Below, in pieces: positions 1 to 11,948 of a stretch of 64,000 nt of DNA. The DNA comes from Duganella sp. 1224. Lineage in GTDB: Bacteria; Pseudomonadota; Gammaproteobacteria; Burkholderiales; Burkholderiaceae_D. Made by a program: the position numbers and the translations under genes. The stretch's first letter is position 1, and every line of letters starts with the position of its first letter. The notes under the pieces are model-generated. The model had not been told where the DNA came from and made no database searches. It saw only the letters and a program-made list of their open reading frames with translations. Where the stretch lies: assembly GCF_013408245.1 (NCBI RefSeq), contig NZ_JACBYS010000004.1:1-64000 (forward strand), read 5' to 3'.

Positions 1-30
1 ACGGCCCGGTCGTCATTACGACCGGGCCGT
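1..30 (-). terminator. Stem-loop downstream of the atp operon
   Basis: A perfect 12-bp stem (ACGGCCCGGTCG and its complement) with a 6-base loop lies 105 bp past the atpC stop. It is a probable transcription end for the atp operon. The T-tract that would follow on the minus strand lies outside the window, so the type of terminator cannot be settled. Confidence 0.55.
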
Positions 31-53
31 TAAAGCACTACCTCAGCGATACA

Positions 54-89
54 CCGTTCGGGTCTTGAAACGAGACCTTAACTGAACGG
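54..89. repeat. Imperfect hairpin carrying the CCGTTCAGTTAAG motif
   Basis: The arms CCGTTC and GAACGG enclose a second paired segment (GTCT/AGAC). The right arm reads CTTAACTGAACGG, the same 13-mer found at 27051-27063, and its complement resembles 26941-26950. It looks like one end of a dispersed repeat family placed after atpC. Confidence 0.5.
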
Positions 90-134
90 CATTACAGCCG
101 AGGCTGCCTTTTTTGGGATGCTGCTGTGCGTTGC

Positions 135-557
135 TTAGTGCTTGGCGCGCAGTTTGGCGATGGCTGCCAGCTGGCCGATGGCCGCTGCCAGTTCGGCTTG
201 CGCTTTCGCGTAGTCGATGCCCGAGCTGTTGTTGGCCAGCGCTTCTTCGGCGCGTTTCTTGGCGGCCGTTGCTTTGGCCTCGTCCAGATCCTTGCCGCGA
301 ATCGCGGTATCGGCCAGCACCGTCACCGCGCTCGGCTGCACTTCCAGCAGGCCGCCGGCGACGAAGACGAACTCTTCTTCCGACTGGCCCGGAACCTGGA
401 TGCGCACCGCGCCCGGACGAATACGGGTAATCAGCGGCGTGTGCTTCGGGTAGATACCCAGCTCGCCCTGCTCACCCGGCAACGCGACGAATTCGGCGTC
501 GCCAGAGTAGATCAACTCCTCGGCGGATACCACGTCAACGTGAATAGTGTTTGCCAT
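135..557 (-). CDS. atpC: F1Fo ATP synthase subunit epsilon
   Basis: This is the epsilon subunit of the F1 central stalk, which couples rotation to catalysis and can inhibit ATP hydrolysis. The 140-residue length is normal. The N-terminal beta-sandwich part ([19 protein letters not shown], then the [19 protein letters not shown] motif at about residues 26-45) is typical, followed by a helical Ala/Lys-rich C-terminus. It is the last gene of the atp operon, 58 bp after atpD. The spacer contains a GC-rich inverted repeat that may stabilise or process the mRNA. Confidence 0.97.
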   Translation of the reverse strand: MANTIHVDVVSAEELIYSGDAEFVALPGEQGELGIYPKHTPLITRIRPGAVRIQVPGQSEEEFVFVAGGLLEVQPSAVTVLADTAIRGKDLDEAKATAAKKRAEEALANNSSGIDYAKAQAELAAAIGQLAAIAKLRAKH

Positions 558-615
558 GTGTGTCCTATCGGGTGGAACGGCCCCGCCTCGCGGCGGGACC
601 GGTCAACTCAACTGA

Positions 616-2046
<1,431 letters not shown>

Positions 2047-2922
2047 TTAAACCGCTGCCGCACCGGCGACGATTTCGGAGAGTTCTTTGGTAATCGCAGC
2101 CTGGCGGGTTTTGTTGTAGATCAGCTTCAGTTCGCCGATCACATTGCCCGCGTTGTCGCTGGCCGCCTTCATCGCCACCATGCGCGCCGATTGCTCGGAC
2201 GCCAGGTTTTCCGCCACCGACTGGTACACCAGCGCTTCAACATAGCGCTCCAGCAGTTCGTCGATCACGGTGGCCGCGTCTGGCTCGTAGATGTAATCCC
2301 AGTTGTGATTACCTTCGTCAGCCTGCTTCTTCGCAGCCGGCAGTGGCAGCAGTTGTTCAACCACTGGCTCCTGCTTCATCGTGTTGATGAACTTGGTGTA
2401 GCACAGGTAAACCGCATCGACTTCGCCGTTCTGGAATTTTTCCAGCATGACCTTGACGGGGCCGATCAGTTTTTCCAGGTGCGGGGTGTCGCCGATCTGG
2501 GTCACTTGCGCAACCACCGGCACACCAACGCGGTTCAGGAAGCCCAAACCTTTGTTACCGATCGCGACGGCGGCAATCTTGTTGCCCGCTGCTTCCAGCT
2601 CGCGCGATTTATTCGTCACCAGACGCAGGATATTGGTGTTCATGCCGCCGCACAGACCCTTGTCGGTCGTGACCACGATGAAACCAATCGCCTTGGCCGC
2701 GTCCTTGGCTTCATCGGCCAGGAACGGGTGCGTGTATTCTGGGTTTGCGTTGGCCAGATTCGCCGCGATGTTACGAACTTTCTCACTGTAGGGACGGGCG
2801 GCGCGCATGCGATCCTGCGCCTTGCGCATTTTCGATGCGGCGACCATTTCCATCGCCTTGGTGATCTTCTTCGTATTTTCTACGCTTTTGATCTTGCCAC
2901 GTATCTCTTTGCCTACTGCCAT
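2047..2922 (-). CDS. atpG: F1Fo ATP synthase subunit gamma
   Basis: The gamma subunit is the rotating shaft of F1. The 291-residue product starts [20 protein letters not shown] and has the usual [17 protein letters not shown] helix, the central [13 protein letters not shown] motif, and the C-terminal helix [21 protein letters not shown] that enters the alpha3beta3 core. It follows atpA after a 52-bp spacer with two perfect hairpins. A strong AGGAG-like ribosome site (AAGGAGTAAGG) precedes the ATG. Confidence 0.97.
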   Translation of the reverse strand: MAVGKEIRGKIKSVENTKKITKAMEMVAASKMRKAQDRMRAARPYSEKVRNIAANLANANPEYTHPFLADEAKDAAKAIGFIVVTTDKGLCGGMNTNILRLVTNKSRELEAAGNKIAAVAIGNKGLGFLNRVGVPVVAQVTQIGDTPHLEKLIGPVKVMLEKFQNGEVDAVYLCYTKFINTMKQEPVVEQLLPLPAAKKQADEGNHNWDYIYEPDAATVIDELLERYVEALVYQSVAENLASEQSARMVAMKAASDNAGNVIGELKLIYNKTRQAAITKELSEIVAGAAAV

Positions 2923-2934
2923 GAGTCCTTACTC

Positions 2935-2967
2935 CTTCTGCGCAGAAGGCACCTCTTGCGAGGTGCC
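2935..2967. other. Two adjacent hairpins in the atpA-atpG spacer
   Basis: A 14-bp perfect palindrome (CTTCTGCGCAGAAG, 2935-2948) abuts an 8-bp stem with a TTGC loop (GGCACCTC/GAGGTGCC, 2948-2967), immediately before the atpG ribosome site. No T-tract follows, so this is probably an mRNA processing or stability element rather than a terminator. Confidence 0.55.
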
Positions 2968-2974
2968 GTTACCC

Positions 2975-4516
2975 TTAAAATGCGCCGGATTTCTTGAAGT
3001 CGGCAATGGCGGCGGCCAGCGCAGCTTCGCCGTCCTTGTCCAGTTGCTTCGACGACTCAATCTTCGACAGCAGGTCGGCTTGCTTGGTCTTCAGGTAAGC
3101 ATGCAGGCCGGCTTCGAATGGCAGCACTTTCTTGACTTCGACGTCGTCCAGGTAGCCCTTGTTCACGGCGAACAGCGAGGCGGCCATCAGCGAGATCGAC
3201 AGTGGCGAGTACTGTTTCTGCTTCAGCAGTTCGGTCACGCGGGCACCGCGGTCCAGCTGCTTGCGGGTCGACTCGTCCAGGTCCGAGGCGAACTGCGCGA
3301 ACGCAGCCAGCTCACGGTACTGCGCCAGGTCGGTACGGATACCGCCGGACAGGTTTTTGATGACCTTGGTCTGAGCGGCGCCACCGACGCGCGACACCGA
3401 GATACCGGCGTTGATCGCCGGACGGATGCCCGAGTTGAACAGCGAGGTTTCCAGGAAGATCTGGCCGTCGGTAATCGAAATCACGTTGGTCGGCACGAAG
3501 GCCGAGACGTCGCCCGCCTGGGTTTCGATGATCGGCAGCGCGGTCAGCGAACCGGTCTTGCCCTTGACTTCGCCGTTGGTGAACGCTTCGACGTAGTCGG
3601 CGTTGACGCGCGCGGCGCGCTCCAGCAGACGCGAGTGCAGGTAGAACACGTCGCCTGGGTAGGCTTCACGGCCTGGTGGGCGGCGCAGCAGCAGCGAGAT
3701 CTGGCGGTAAGCAACCGCTTGCTTCGACAGGTCATCGTAGACGATCAGCGCGTCTTCGCCGCGGTCGCGGAAGTACTCGCCCATGGTGCAGCCCGAGTAG
3801 GCCGAGATGTACTGCATCGCGGCCGATTCCGACGCCGACGCGGCCACCACAATGGTGTACTCCAGCGCGCCGTGCTCTTCCAGCGAGCGCACGATGTTCT
3901 TGATGGTCGAGGCTTTTTGGCCGATGGCAACGTAGATGCACGTCATGCCCTGGCCTTTTTGGTTGATGATCGCATCCACCGCCACCGCCGACTTGCCGGT
4001 CTGGCGGTCGCCGATGATCAGCTCACGCTGGCCACGGCCGATCGGCACCATCGCGTCGATCGACTTCAGGCCGGTCTGCATCGGCTGCGACACGGACTCA
4101 CGGGCGATCACGCCCGGCGCGATTTTCTCGATTGGCGAGGTCAGCTTGGTCTCGATGGCGCCTTTGCCGTCGATCGGCTGGCCCAGGGCGTTGACCACGC
4201 GGCCACGCAGTTCCGGACCGACCGGCACTTCCAGGATGCGGCCGGTGCACTTGACGGTGTCGCCTTCCGAGATGTGCTCGTAAGCACCCAGGATCACGGC
4301 GCCAACCGAGTCGCGCTCCAGGTTCATCGCCAGACCGAAGGTGTTGCCTGGGAATTCCAGCATCTCGCCCTGCATGACTTCCGACAGGCCGTGGATGCGG
4401 ACGATACCGTCGGCCACGGAAATCACCGTGCCTTGGTTACGTACTTCAGCGCCACCATCAAGGCCTTGGATACGGCTCTTGATCAGCTCGCTGATTTCAG
4501 ATGGGTTGAGTTGCAT
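2975..4516 (-). CDS. atpA: F1Fo ATP synthase subunit alpha
   Basis: The alpha subunit forms the non-catalytic nucleotide sites and part of the F1 hexamer. The 513-residue protein begins [20 protein letters not shown] and carries the P-loop [15 protein letters not shown], the [21 protein letters not shown] segment and the [11 protein letters not shown] motif with the arginine finger. The length is standard. It is preceded by atpH (77-bp spacer) and followed by atpG. Confidence 0.98.
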   Translation of the reverse strand: MQLNPSEISELIKSRIQGLDGGAEVRNQGTVISVADGIVRIHGLSEVMQGEMLEFPGNTFGLAMNLERDSVGAVILGAYEHISEGDTVKCTGRILEVPVGPELRGRVVNALGQPIDGKGAIETKLTSPIEKIAPGVIARESVSQPMQTGLKSIDAMVPIGRGQRELIIGDRQTGKSAVAVDAIINQKGQGMTCIYVAIGQKASTIKNIVRSLEEHGALEYTIVVAASASESAAMQYISAYSGCTMGEYFRDRGEDALIVYDDLSKQAVAYRQISLLLRRPPGREAYPGDVFYLHSRLLERAARVNADYVEAFTNGEVKGKTGSLTALPIIETQAGDVSAFVPTNVISITDGQIFLETSLFNSGIRPAINAGISVSRVGGAAQTKVIKNLSGGIRTDLAQYRELAAFAQFASDLDESTRKQLDRGARVTELLKQKQYSPLSISLMAASLFAVNKGYLDDVEVKKVLPFEAGLHAYLKTKQADLLSKIESSKQLDKDGEAALAAAIADFKKSGAF

Positions 4517-4593
4517 ACTAACTAACTCCTAAATAGGGTTTCTCTCAGCTTGCGCGAGATGAAGAATCTGTTCCAAGCGGTCGCGGCTTAACC

Positions 4594-5139
4594 TTACGCG
4601 ACCAGTGCGACACGCATTTGCTCGAGCTTGGCGCGGACCGAAGTGTCCAGCACTTCGTCGCCGACCACCACGCGCACGCCACCGATCAGGGCTGGGTCCA
4701 CGGTCACCACCGGGTTCAGCTTGCGGCTGAATTTCTTTTCCAGCGTCGCGATCAGCGCGGTCACCTGCGCGGCGTCCAGCGCAAAGGCGCTGGTGATCTC
4801 GGCGTCTGCGGCGCCTTCCGCGGCGTTTTTCAGCGCCTGGAATTGCGCGCCGATTTCCGGCAGCAGACTGATGCGGCCGTTCTCGACCAGCATGGCCAGG
4901 AAGTTATCGGCTTCCTGGTTGACCGGGGTTTTCACCAGGGCCTTGAAGGCGGCGACGATATCGCTGGCCGACGCTTTCGGGTTGCGGGCGAATGCTTGCA
5001 CCTCGGGATGGGCGGCGATCTGGGCCAGTTCGGCCACCAGTTCGGCCCATGCCGCGAGGTTGAACGATTCCTTACCTGCTTGGGCTACGCGGAACAGAGC
5101 TTCCGCGTAGGGACGGGCGACGGTTGCGTTTTCTGCCAT
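4594..5139 (-). CDS. atpH: F1Fo ATP synthase subunit delta
   Basis: This subunit joins the peripheral stalk to the top of F1. The 181-residue product has the N-terminal helical domain ([13 protein letters not shown]) and the conserved C-terminal segment [29 protein letters not shown]. The start codon lies 2 bp past the atpF stop, indicating tight coupling of the two stalk genes. Confidence 0.96.
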   Translation of the reverse strand: MAENATVARPYAEALFRVAQAGKESFNLAAWAELVAELAQIAAHPEVQAFARNPKASASDIVAAFKALVKTPVNQEADNFLAMLVENGRISLLPEIGAQFQALKNAAEGAADAEITSAFALDAAQVTALIATLEKKFSRKLNPVVTVDPALIGGVRVVVGDEVLDTSVRAKLEQMRVALVA

Positions 5140-5141
5140 GA

Positions 5142-5612
5142 TTACAGCTCGACAGACAGGCGCGACAACAGTTCGGCGTGGGCCGAGGCGTTGACTTCGC
5201 GCTTGAGGATTTGCTCGGCGCCCTTCACAGCCAGGTCAGCCACCTGAGCGCGCAACGCTTCGCGCGCCGTGGCCAGTTGCTGCTCGGCTTCGGCCTTGGC
5301 TTGCGCAATGATGCGGTTCGCTTCAGCTTGTGCATTCGCCTTGATTTCTTCGGCCACCAGTTGCGCGCGCTTTTCAGCGTCGGCAACGCGTTGCGAAGCT
5401 TCTTCGCGTGCACCGGCCAGAGCTTCGGCGGCGCGCTTTTCCGCGACGACCATAGCTTGCTGACCCTGGTCGGCAGCGGCCAGACCATCAGCGATGCGCT
5501 TGGCACGCTCATCCAGCGCTGCATTCAGCGATGGAAATACGAACTTCATCGACACCCAGACCAGCACCGCGAAGGTGATCATCTGGCCGATGAGAGACAT
5601 ATTGATGTCCAT
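5142..5612 (-). CDS. atpF: F1Fo ATP synthase subunit b
   Basis: This is the peripheral-stalk subunit: one N-terminal membrane helix ([20 protein letters not shown], about residues 6-25) followed by a long Ala/Lys/Glu-rich coiled coil. The length of 156 residues is normal. One copy is present and no b' gene is seen, as expected for a non-photosynthetic betaproteobacterium. It sits between atpE and atpH. Confidence 0.96.
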   Translation of the reverse strand: MDINMSLIGQMITFAVLVWVSMKFVFPSLNAALDERAKRIADGLAAADQGQQAMVVAEKRAAEALAGAREEASQRVADAEKRAQLVAEEIKANAQAEANRIIAQAKAEAEQQLATAREALRAQVADLAVKGAEQILKREVNASAHAELLSRLSVEL

Positions 5613-5654
5613 ACCTTTGCTCCTAACTAAAAGTTTCTCCTAGGGTGGAGCAGA

Positions 5655-5951
<297 letters not shown>

Positions 5952-5992
5952 TTAAAAAAGACTACAGATACTAAAAAGTGAAAAACGAAAAT

Positions 5993-6808
<816 letters not shown>

Positions 6809-7174
6809 TTAAATTGCGAGCAATGCCAGCCAGTAAGCGAAAGTTGACACCGCGAAACCCAAGATCAGCCATAACCATGAGGCCGACTGAAACAACACGA
6901 GTGCCGCCACAAACAGCACTACCGTGATAAAAATCTTTGTCACTTCGGCGCGCACATGCGCGCGGAAAGCTTTTTTGGCGTCATTTGTTCCGCCCGCAAC
7001 AATCATCGCGTACATCAGGCTCCCGATGACTGCGATTGCTCCGCCATAGGCGGCCGACCAAGCTTTGATTACTCCACCTACGTTCCAGGTGAGCAAGGCG
7101 AATCCAGTGGCGATGGCCAACTGGAGGGCGACGACTCGGAACACCGGTTTGGAAATGCTCGTCGAACTACTCAC
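6809..7174 (-). CDS. atpI: ATP synthase subunit I (AtpI)
   Basis: This small 121-residue polytopic membrane protein is the first gene of the operon. AtpI family members help assemble the c-ring and are not part of the finished enzyme. About four hydrophobic helices are visible, with a basic loop (NDAKKAFRAHVRAEVTK) between helices 2 and 3, as usual for the family. The atp operon promoter should lie in the 258-bp spacer upstream, between atpI and parB. Confidence 0.85.
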   Translation of the reverse strand: MSSSTSISKPVFRVVALQLAIATGFALLTWNVGGVIKAWSAAYGGAIAVIGSLMYAMIVAGGTNDAKKAFRAHVRAEVTKIFITVVLFVAALVLFQSASWLWLILGFAVSTFAYWLALLAI

Positions 7175-7390
7175 TGCCGAGCCTCCTTAAAAACCGATTA
7201 AAACCCCAAAGACGCGTGATTATATGTGTCTTTGATGTATCACGTCAAACATGCTGCACCGCAGCAGAGCATTTGGTGCACGAATGAGACGCTTTTAGAA
7301 ACATTTCCGCCGTCTTTGCACCAAGTTGGGATCAGTTAACCATTTTCCAAATGGTGAAATGGACCCCGCGCACCCCGAGGCTCGCGTTCT
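7175..7390 (-). promoter_or_regulatory. Spacer holding the presumed atp operon promoter
   Basis: These 216 bp separate atpI from a palindromic repeat and the parB stop. The sequence is AT-richer than its surroundings and includes short inverted stretches (for example ACATTTGG-like and GTGCACGAATG). I see no clear sigma-70 hexamer pair, so the promoter is placed here by position only. Confidence 0.35.
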
Positions 7391-7420
7391 GGGGTCTGAC
7401 CCCGTACGGGGTCAGACCCC
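7391..7420. repeat. Perfect 30-bp palindrome, GGGGTCTGACCCC family
   Basis: Two 13-bp arms (GGGGTCTGACCCC / GGGGTCAGACCCC) flank GTAC, forming a perfect inverted repeat. It lies 12 bp past the parB stop codon. Related elements are at 14028-14057, 35085-35113 and 61825-61852, each just after a minus-strand stop codon. Confidence 0.85.
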
Positions 7421-7432
7421 GCCTTACCGGGG

Positions 7433-8302
7433 TCAGGCGCGCAAGCGGGCCAACACGCCGTCAAGAATATCGAGATCCGCAAAATCAATAATCATCTGGC
7501 CGCGCCCCTTGGCGCCCATCTTGAACACCACCGGTGTCGCCAGCTTGTCCGACAGTTCTTCTTCCAGACGCACGATGTCGCCGGACTTTTCTCTCAATCG
7601 CGCCTCTTTCGGCGACGATTTCAATTCTTCCAGCGTTTTGGTCACCAGTTTCTCGGTTTCTCGCACCGATAGCCTTTTGGCAACCACCATGTTGGCCAGA
7701 TTGATCTGCGTGGCGGCGTCCACCGCCAGCAGCGCGCGCGCGTGGCCCATGTCGATATCGCCGGCCATCAGCATGGTCTGCACCGGCGCCGCCAGATTCA
7801 TCAGGCGCAGCAGGTTGGACACGGCGCTGCGCGACCGGCCGACCGCGTTGGCCGCCTGCTCATGCGTGAAAGCGAAATCGGTGATCAGGCGATGGATGCC
7901 CTGCGCCTCTTCCAGCGGATTCAGATCCTCGCGCTGCATGTTCTCGATCAGCGCCATGGCAGCGGCGGCCTGGTCGTCCACATCCCGCACCAAAACAGGG
8001 AGCACTTCCAATCCCGCCAGTTGCGCGGCGCGGAAACGGCGTTCGCCGGCGATGATCTCGTATTTATCCTTGCCGACCGGCCGCACCAGGATCGGCTGCA
8101 TGATGCCCTGCGATTTGATCGACGCGGCCAGCTCCTGCAGGCCGCCTTCGTCCATGCGGGTGCGCGGCTGGTATTTACCGGCTTGCATTTTTGCCACCGG
8201 CAGTTCGGACGGCGTATTGGCGTCCGGCGTGGTGATGTCGCTATCGCCGCCGAGCAGCGCGTCCAGGCCGCGACCCAGGCCCTTGAATTTTTTGGTTGCC
8301 AT
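7433..8302 (-). CDS. parB: Chromosome partitioning protein ParB
   Basis: This centromere-binding CTPase loads and spreads from parS sites. The 289-residue protein starts MATKKFKGLGRGLDALLG and has the CTP-binding motif GERRFRAAQL, the helix-turn-helix region FTHEQAANAVGRSRSAVSNLLRLMNL, and a C-terminal dimerisation domain. It lies 9 bp after parA. Two matching parS-like sites are present at 11846-11945, so the complete segregation system is within this window. Confidence 0.96.
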   Translation of the reverse strand: MATKKFKGLGRGLDALLGGDSDITTPDANTPSELPVAKMQAGKYQPRTRMDEGGLQELAASIKSQGIMQPILVRPVGKDKYEIIAGERRFRAAQLAGLEVLPVLVRDVDDQAAAAMALIENMQREDLNPLEEAQGIHRLITDFAFTHEQAANAVGRSRSAVSNLLRLMNLAAPVQTMLMAGDIDMGHARALLAVDAATQINLANMVVAKRLSVRETEKLVTKTLEELKSSPKEARLREKSGDIVRLEEELSDKLATPVVFKMGAKGRGQMIIDFADLDILDGVLARLRA

Positions 8303-8311
8303 GTCTGTGCC

Positions 8312-9082
8312 TTACATTTTCTTGATGCGCTTGACCATCTCGGCGCCGAAGGCGATGTACGCCTGCGCGCCCTTGGAGGTCGGATCGAAGGTGACGCCCG
8401 GCACGCCGTACGACGGCGCTTCGGCCAGGCGCACGTTGCGCGGGATGATGGTCTTGAAGACCTTGTCGCCGAAGTGCTGCTCCAGTTGCGCCGACACCTG
8501 CTGCGACAGCGTCATGCGCGGATCGAACATCACGCGCAGCAGGCCGATGATTTTCAAATCCGGGTTCAGGTTGGCGTGCACCTTCTTGATGGTGTTGACC
8601 AGATCGGACAGCCCTTCCAGCGCATAGTACTCGCACTGCATCGGAATGATGACGCCGTGCGCGGCGCACAGCCCGTTCAGCGTCAGCATCGACAGCGCAG
8701 GCGGGCAGTCGATCAGGATAAAGTCATATTCTTTATCGACCAGCGCCAGCGCTTCCTTCAGGCGGCGTTCGCGGTTGTCCAGCTCCACCATCTCCACTTC
8801 GGCGCCGGCCAGTTCGCGGTTGGACGGCAGCACGTCGAAGTGGCCGGGCTCGGAACGCTGGCGCGCGGTGGCGACGTCGCTGGTGCCCAGCATGACTTCA
8901 TACGTGGACGCCGCCAGCCCTGCCTTGTTGATGCCAGCCCCCATGGTGGCGTTACCCTGCGGGTCCAGGTCGACCAGCAGCACGCGCTGGTCCAGTTTTG
9001 CCAGACCGGCGGCGAGGTTAACGGTGGTGGTGGTCTTGCCTACGCCGCCCTTTTGATTTGCTACGCAAAAAATTTTTGCCAT
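8312..9082 (-). CDS. parA: Chromosome partitioning ATPase ParA
   Basis: This ParA/Soj-family ATPase uses DNA-dependent gradients to move ParB-parS complexes. The 256-residue protein has the deviant Walker A motif KGGVGKTTTTVNLA at residues 11-24, the DLDPQGNATMG switch motif, and FILIDCPPALSMLTLN (Walker B). It has no N-terminal HTH, so it is the short chromosomal type. The upstream spacer to rsmG contains an unusual block of TATAAAC/GTTTATA repeats. Confidence 0.96.
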   Translation of the reverse strand: MAKIFCVANQKGGVGKTTTTVNLAAGLAKLDQRVLLVDLDPQGNATMGAGINKAGLAASTYEVMLGTSDVATARQRSEPGHFDVLPSNRELAGAEVEMVELDNRERRLKEALALVDKEYDFILIDCPPALSMLTLNGLCAAHGVIIPMQCEYYALEGLSDLVNTIKKVHANLNPDLKIIGLLRVMFDPRMTLSQQVSAQLEQHFGDKVFKTIIPRNVRLAEAPSYGVPGVTFDPTSKGAQAYIAFGAEMVKRIKKM

Positions 9083-9108
9083 GTATTTCTTATGAGTATT
9101 GATGCTTT

Positions 9109-9191
9109 TGATTTATACGGTATAAACGATATAAACGATTTATACTATTTAAATGATATAAACCATTTATACCGTATAAACCGTTTATACT
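9109..9191. repeat. Dense block of TATAAAC/GTTTATA direct and inverted repeats
   Basis: About 80 bp of AT-rich sequence consist almost entirely of alternating ATTTATAC, GTATAAAC, GATATAAAC and GTTTATAC units, several forming palindromes such as GGTTTATACGGTATAAA. The block covers the rsmG stop codon and ends about 27 bp before the parA start. It may bind a regulator of parAB. The function is unknown. Confidence 0.75.
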
Positions 9192-9835
9192 GTTTCTGCC
9201 TTGATGAAAACCAGATGCCGTTCCGCGTCCAGCCCGGGAACCGCCAAAGGCTCCAGTTTCTGCACTTTCCATGGCGCTGGCAGTCGCTCGCGCTCCTCCG
9301 CTGGTGCCGTGCCTTTCAAGGCGATGAACTGGCCGCCCTCCGCCAGCAAGTGCCCGGACCAGTTGACGAAGTCCGACAGGTCGGCAAACGCCCTGGAGGT
9401 AATGACGTCGAATTGCGTCTTCACTGCCAGCTCCTGCACCTTCTTCGTGTACACCGTCACGTTGCTCAGCTCCAGCTCTGCCTTCACCTGGTTGAGGAAG
9501 GCGGTTTTCTTGTGCACCGTGTCGATCATCGACACCTTCATGTCCGGGCGGCTGATCGCCAGCACCATGCCCGGCAGTCCGCCCCCGGCCCCCACGTCCA
9601 GCACGTTGACGGCGCCGGCGAAGGCCGGCACTGCCGTCAGCGAGTCCAGCAGGTGCAGCTTCACCATCTCCAATGGATCGCGCACCGAGGTCAGGTTATA
9701 GACCGAATTCCACTTGTTCAGCAGGGTCAGGTAGTCCAGCAGCTTCTCCACCTGTTCCTCGCTCAGCGCCAGCGGTAGCTGGTTGATGCCTTGTTTCAAA
9801 ACATCCGCGACGACACTGCGGTCAAACACCTTCAT
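9185..9835 (-). CDS. rsmG: 16S rRNA (guanine527-N7)-methyltransferase
   Basis: RsmG (GidB) makes m7G527 in 16S rRNA using S-adenosylmethionine. The 216-residue protein has the SAM-binding motif [17 protein letters not shown] at about residues 70-86 and the YNLTSVRDP motif near the N-terminus. Its start overlaps the mnmG stop by 4 bp, the usual mnmG-rsmG coupling. Its 3' end lies within the TATAAAC repeat block. Confidence 0.95.
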   Translation of the reverse strand: MKVFDRSVVADVLKQGINQLPLALSEEQVEKLLDYLTLLNKWNSVYNLTSVRDPLEMVKLHLLDSLTAVPAFAGAVNVLDVGAGGGLPGMVLAISRPDMKVSMIDTVHKKTAFLNQVKAELELSNVTVYTKKVQELAVKTQFDVITSRAFADLSDFVNWSGHLLAEGGQFIALKGTAPAEERERLPAPWKVQKLEPLAVPGLDAERHLVFIKAETV

Positions 9836-11757
9836 GCTGCCTCATCTTTCTGAACGAAACCACCGAAACCGGCCTTCTTCAGGTGCACCAGCAACAGCGA
9901 AATCGCCGCCGGCGTCACACCTGAAATACGCGATGCCTGGCCCAGCGTCTCGGGACGCTGCGCGTGCAACTTCTGGCGCACCTCCACCGACAGCGCGGTG
10001 ATGTCCAGGTAGTTATAGTTCTCCGGCAGCTTCAGGTTTTCGTAGTGCTCGTGGCGCTCCACTTCCCGCGTCTGGCGGTCGATATAGCCCGAATACTTGA
10101 GCTGGATTTCGATCTGCTCCTTGACGGCCTCGTCGGTTTCGCCCGGGCCGGCCAGCTCGCGGCCGTCCATGCCTTTCAGCGTCATCAGCTTTTCGTACTC
10201 CACGCCCGGACGGCGCAGCAGGTCGGCCAGCGAATATTCGCGCTCGATGGCCTGGCCAATCACGCGCTCGGACTCCGCCGCCTCCAGGATGCGCGGGTTC
10301 ACCCACGTGGAACGCAGGCGCTCCAGTTCCTTGGCGACCGCCTCGCGTTTGCGGTCGAACGCTGCCCACTGGACGTCGCCGATCACGCCCAGCTTGCGGC
10401 CGATCTCGGTCAGGCGCATGTCGGCATTGTCTTCGCGCAGGCTCAGGCGGTATTCGGCGCGGCTGGTGAACATGCGGTACGGTTCCATCACGCCCTGCGT
10501 GACGAGGTCGTCCACCATCACGCCCAGATAAGCTTCCGAGCGCGCTGGCGTCCACGCCTCCTTGCCCTGGGTTTGCAGCGCGGCGTTGATGCCGGCCAGC
10601 AGGCCTTGCGCCGCCGCTTCCTCGTAACCGGTGGTGCCGTTGATCTGGCCGGCGAAGAACAGGCCGTTGATGGCCTTGGTTTCCAGCGACGCTTTCAGGC
10701 CGCGTGGGTCGAAATAGTCGTACTCGATGGCGTAGCCGGGACGCAGGATATGGGCGTTTTCCAGGCCTTTCATCGAGCGCACCAGCTCGATCTGCACGTC
10801 AAATGGCAGGCTGGTGGAGATGCCGTTCGGGTAGAACTCGTGGGTCGTCAGGCCTTCCGGTTCCAGGAAAATCTGGTGCGATTCCTTGGACGAGAAGCGG
10901 TGGATCTTGTCCTCGATCGACGGGCAATAGCGCGGACCGACACCTTCGATCACGCCGGTGTACATCGGGCTGCGGTCCAGACCGCCACGGATGATGTCGT
11001 GCGTTTTGCTGTTGGTGTGGGTGACCCAGCATGGCATCTGCTCAGGGTGCATGGCGGCGTTGCCCATCACCGAGAACACCGGCACCGGATCCAGGTCGCC
11101 CGGCTGTTCGGTCATCTGCGTGAAGTCGATGCTGCGGCCGTCAATACGCGGCGGCGTGCCGGTCTTCAGGCGGCCCTGTGGCAGCTTCAGTTCCTTCAGG
11201 CGCGCGGACAGCGACACGGCCGGTGGATCGCCAGCGCGGCCGCCCGAGTAGTTGTTCAGGCCGACGTGGATTTTACCGTCGAGGAAAGTGCCGGCAGTCA
11301 GCACCACGGCGTCCGCCAGGAACTTCAGGCCGATCTGCGTGACGGCGCCGACCACGCGGTCGCCCTCCACCATCAGGTCGTCCACGGCCTGCTGGAATAG
11401 CCACAGGTTGGGTTGATTTTCCAGGCGCGAGCGGATCGCGGCCTTGTACAAGATACGGTCGGCCTGGGCGCGGGTGGCGCGCACGGCGGGACCTTTGGAG
11501 GAATTCAGAATGCGGAACTGGATGCCCGACTCGTCGGTGGCGATGGCCATGGCGCCGCCCAGCGCGTCGACCTCCTTGACCAGGTGGCCTTTGCCGATAC
11601 CGCCGATGGAAGGGTTGCACGACATCTGACCCAGCGTCTCAATGTTGTGGGTGAGCAGCAGCGTCTTCTGGCCCATGCGGGCGGAAGCGAGTGCAGCTTC
11701 GGTACCGGCGTGACCACCGCCGACAACGATGACGTCGAATTTGGTAGGGAATAACAT
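9832..11757 (-). CDS. mnmG: tRNA uridine-5-carboxymethylaminomethyl modification enzyme MnmG
   Basis: MnmG (GidA), with MnmE, modifies the wobble uridine of some tRNAs. The 641-residue protein has the FAD-binding motif [19 protein letters not shown] at the N-terminus, the [22 protein letters not shown] block, and a normal C-terminal domain. It is the first gene of the mnmG-rsmG-parA-parB series. An AT-rich spacer with two parS-like sites lies upstream. Confidence 0.97.
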   Translation of the reverse strand: MLFPTKFDVIVVGGGHAGTEAALASARMGQKTLLLTHNIETLGQMSCNPSIGGIGKGHLVKEVDALGGAMAIATDESGIQFRILNSSKGPAVRATRAQADRILYKAAIRSRLENQPNLWLFQQAVDDLMVEGDRVVGAVTQIGLKFLADAVVLTAGTFLDGKIHVGLNNYSGGRAGDPPAVSLSARLKELKLPQGRLKTGTPPRIDGRSIDFTQMTEQPGDLDPVPVFSVMGNAAMHPEQMPCWVTHTNSKTHDIIRGGLDRSPMYTGVIEGVGPRYCPSIEDKIHRFSSKESHQIFLEPEGLTTHEFYPNGISTSLPFDVQIELVRSMKGLENAHILRPGYAIEYDYFDPRGLKASLETKAINGLFFAGQINGTTGYEEAAAQGLLAGINAALQTQGKEAWTPARSEAYLGVMVDDLVTQGVMEPYRMFTSRAEYRLSLREDNADMRLTEIGRKLGVIGDVQWAAFDRKREAVAKELERLRSTWVNPRILEAAESERVIGQAIEREYSLADLLRRPGVEYEKLMTLKGMDGRELAGPGETDEAVKEQIEIQLKYSGYIDRQTREVERHEHYENLKLPENYNYLDITALSVEVRQKLHAQRPETLGQASRISGVTPAAISLLLVHLKKAGFGGFVQKDEAA

Positions 11758-11845
11758 GGTGGAAAATTGAAAGCGAAGGGATCAAGGTCAAATTATAGAG
11801 TTTTTTTCGTGCTGCGACTTTTTTAGGCAAAAATATTCTTGGATG

Positions 11846-11861
11846 TGTTCCACGTGAAACA
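11846..11861. promoter_or_regulatory. parS site 1
   Basis: TGTTCCACGTGAAACA matches the beta-proteobacterial ParB target TGTTNCACGTGAAACA at every position. It lies 88 bp upstream of the mnmG start and 84 bp from an identical second site. Confidence 0.9.
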
Positions 11862-11929
11862 ATAAAAAAAGGACACCGTAGTGTCCAATTCAAGCTGTCG
11901 TTCAGGCTGCTGCCGGAACGACGACGCAG

Positions 11930-11945
11930 TGTTCCACGTGAAACA
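11930..11945. promoter_or_regulatory. parS site 2
   Basis: A second copy of TGTTCCACGTGAAACA ends 3 bp before the stop of the TauE/SafE gene. Spacing to site 1 is 84 bp centre to centre. ParB from parA-parB in the same cluster is the expected ligand. Confidence 0.9.
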
Positions 11946-11948
11946 GTG

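Noticed and set aside
2807..4525. A 572-codon open frame on the plus strand opposite atpA/atpG
   Set aside because: It is a shadow of the conserved ATP synthase genes with no recognisable domain.
9090..9272. A 60-codon frame with repeated NGLY/NRLY residues
   Set aside because: The pattern simply reflects the TATAAAC DNA repeats read in one frame; it overlaps rsmG and has no start signal.
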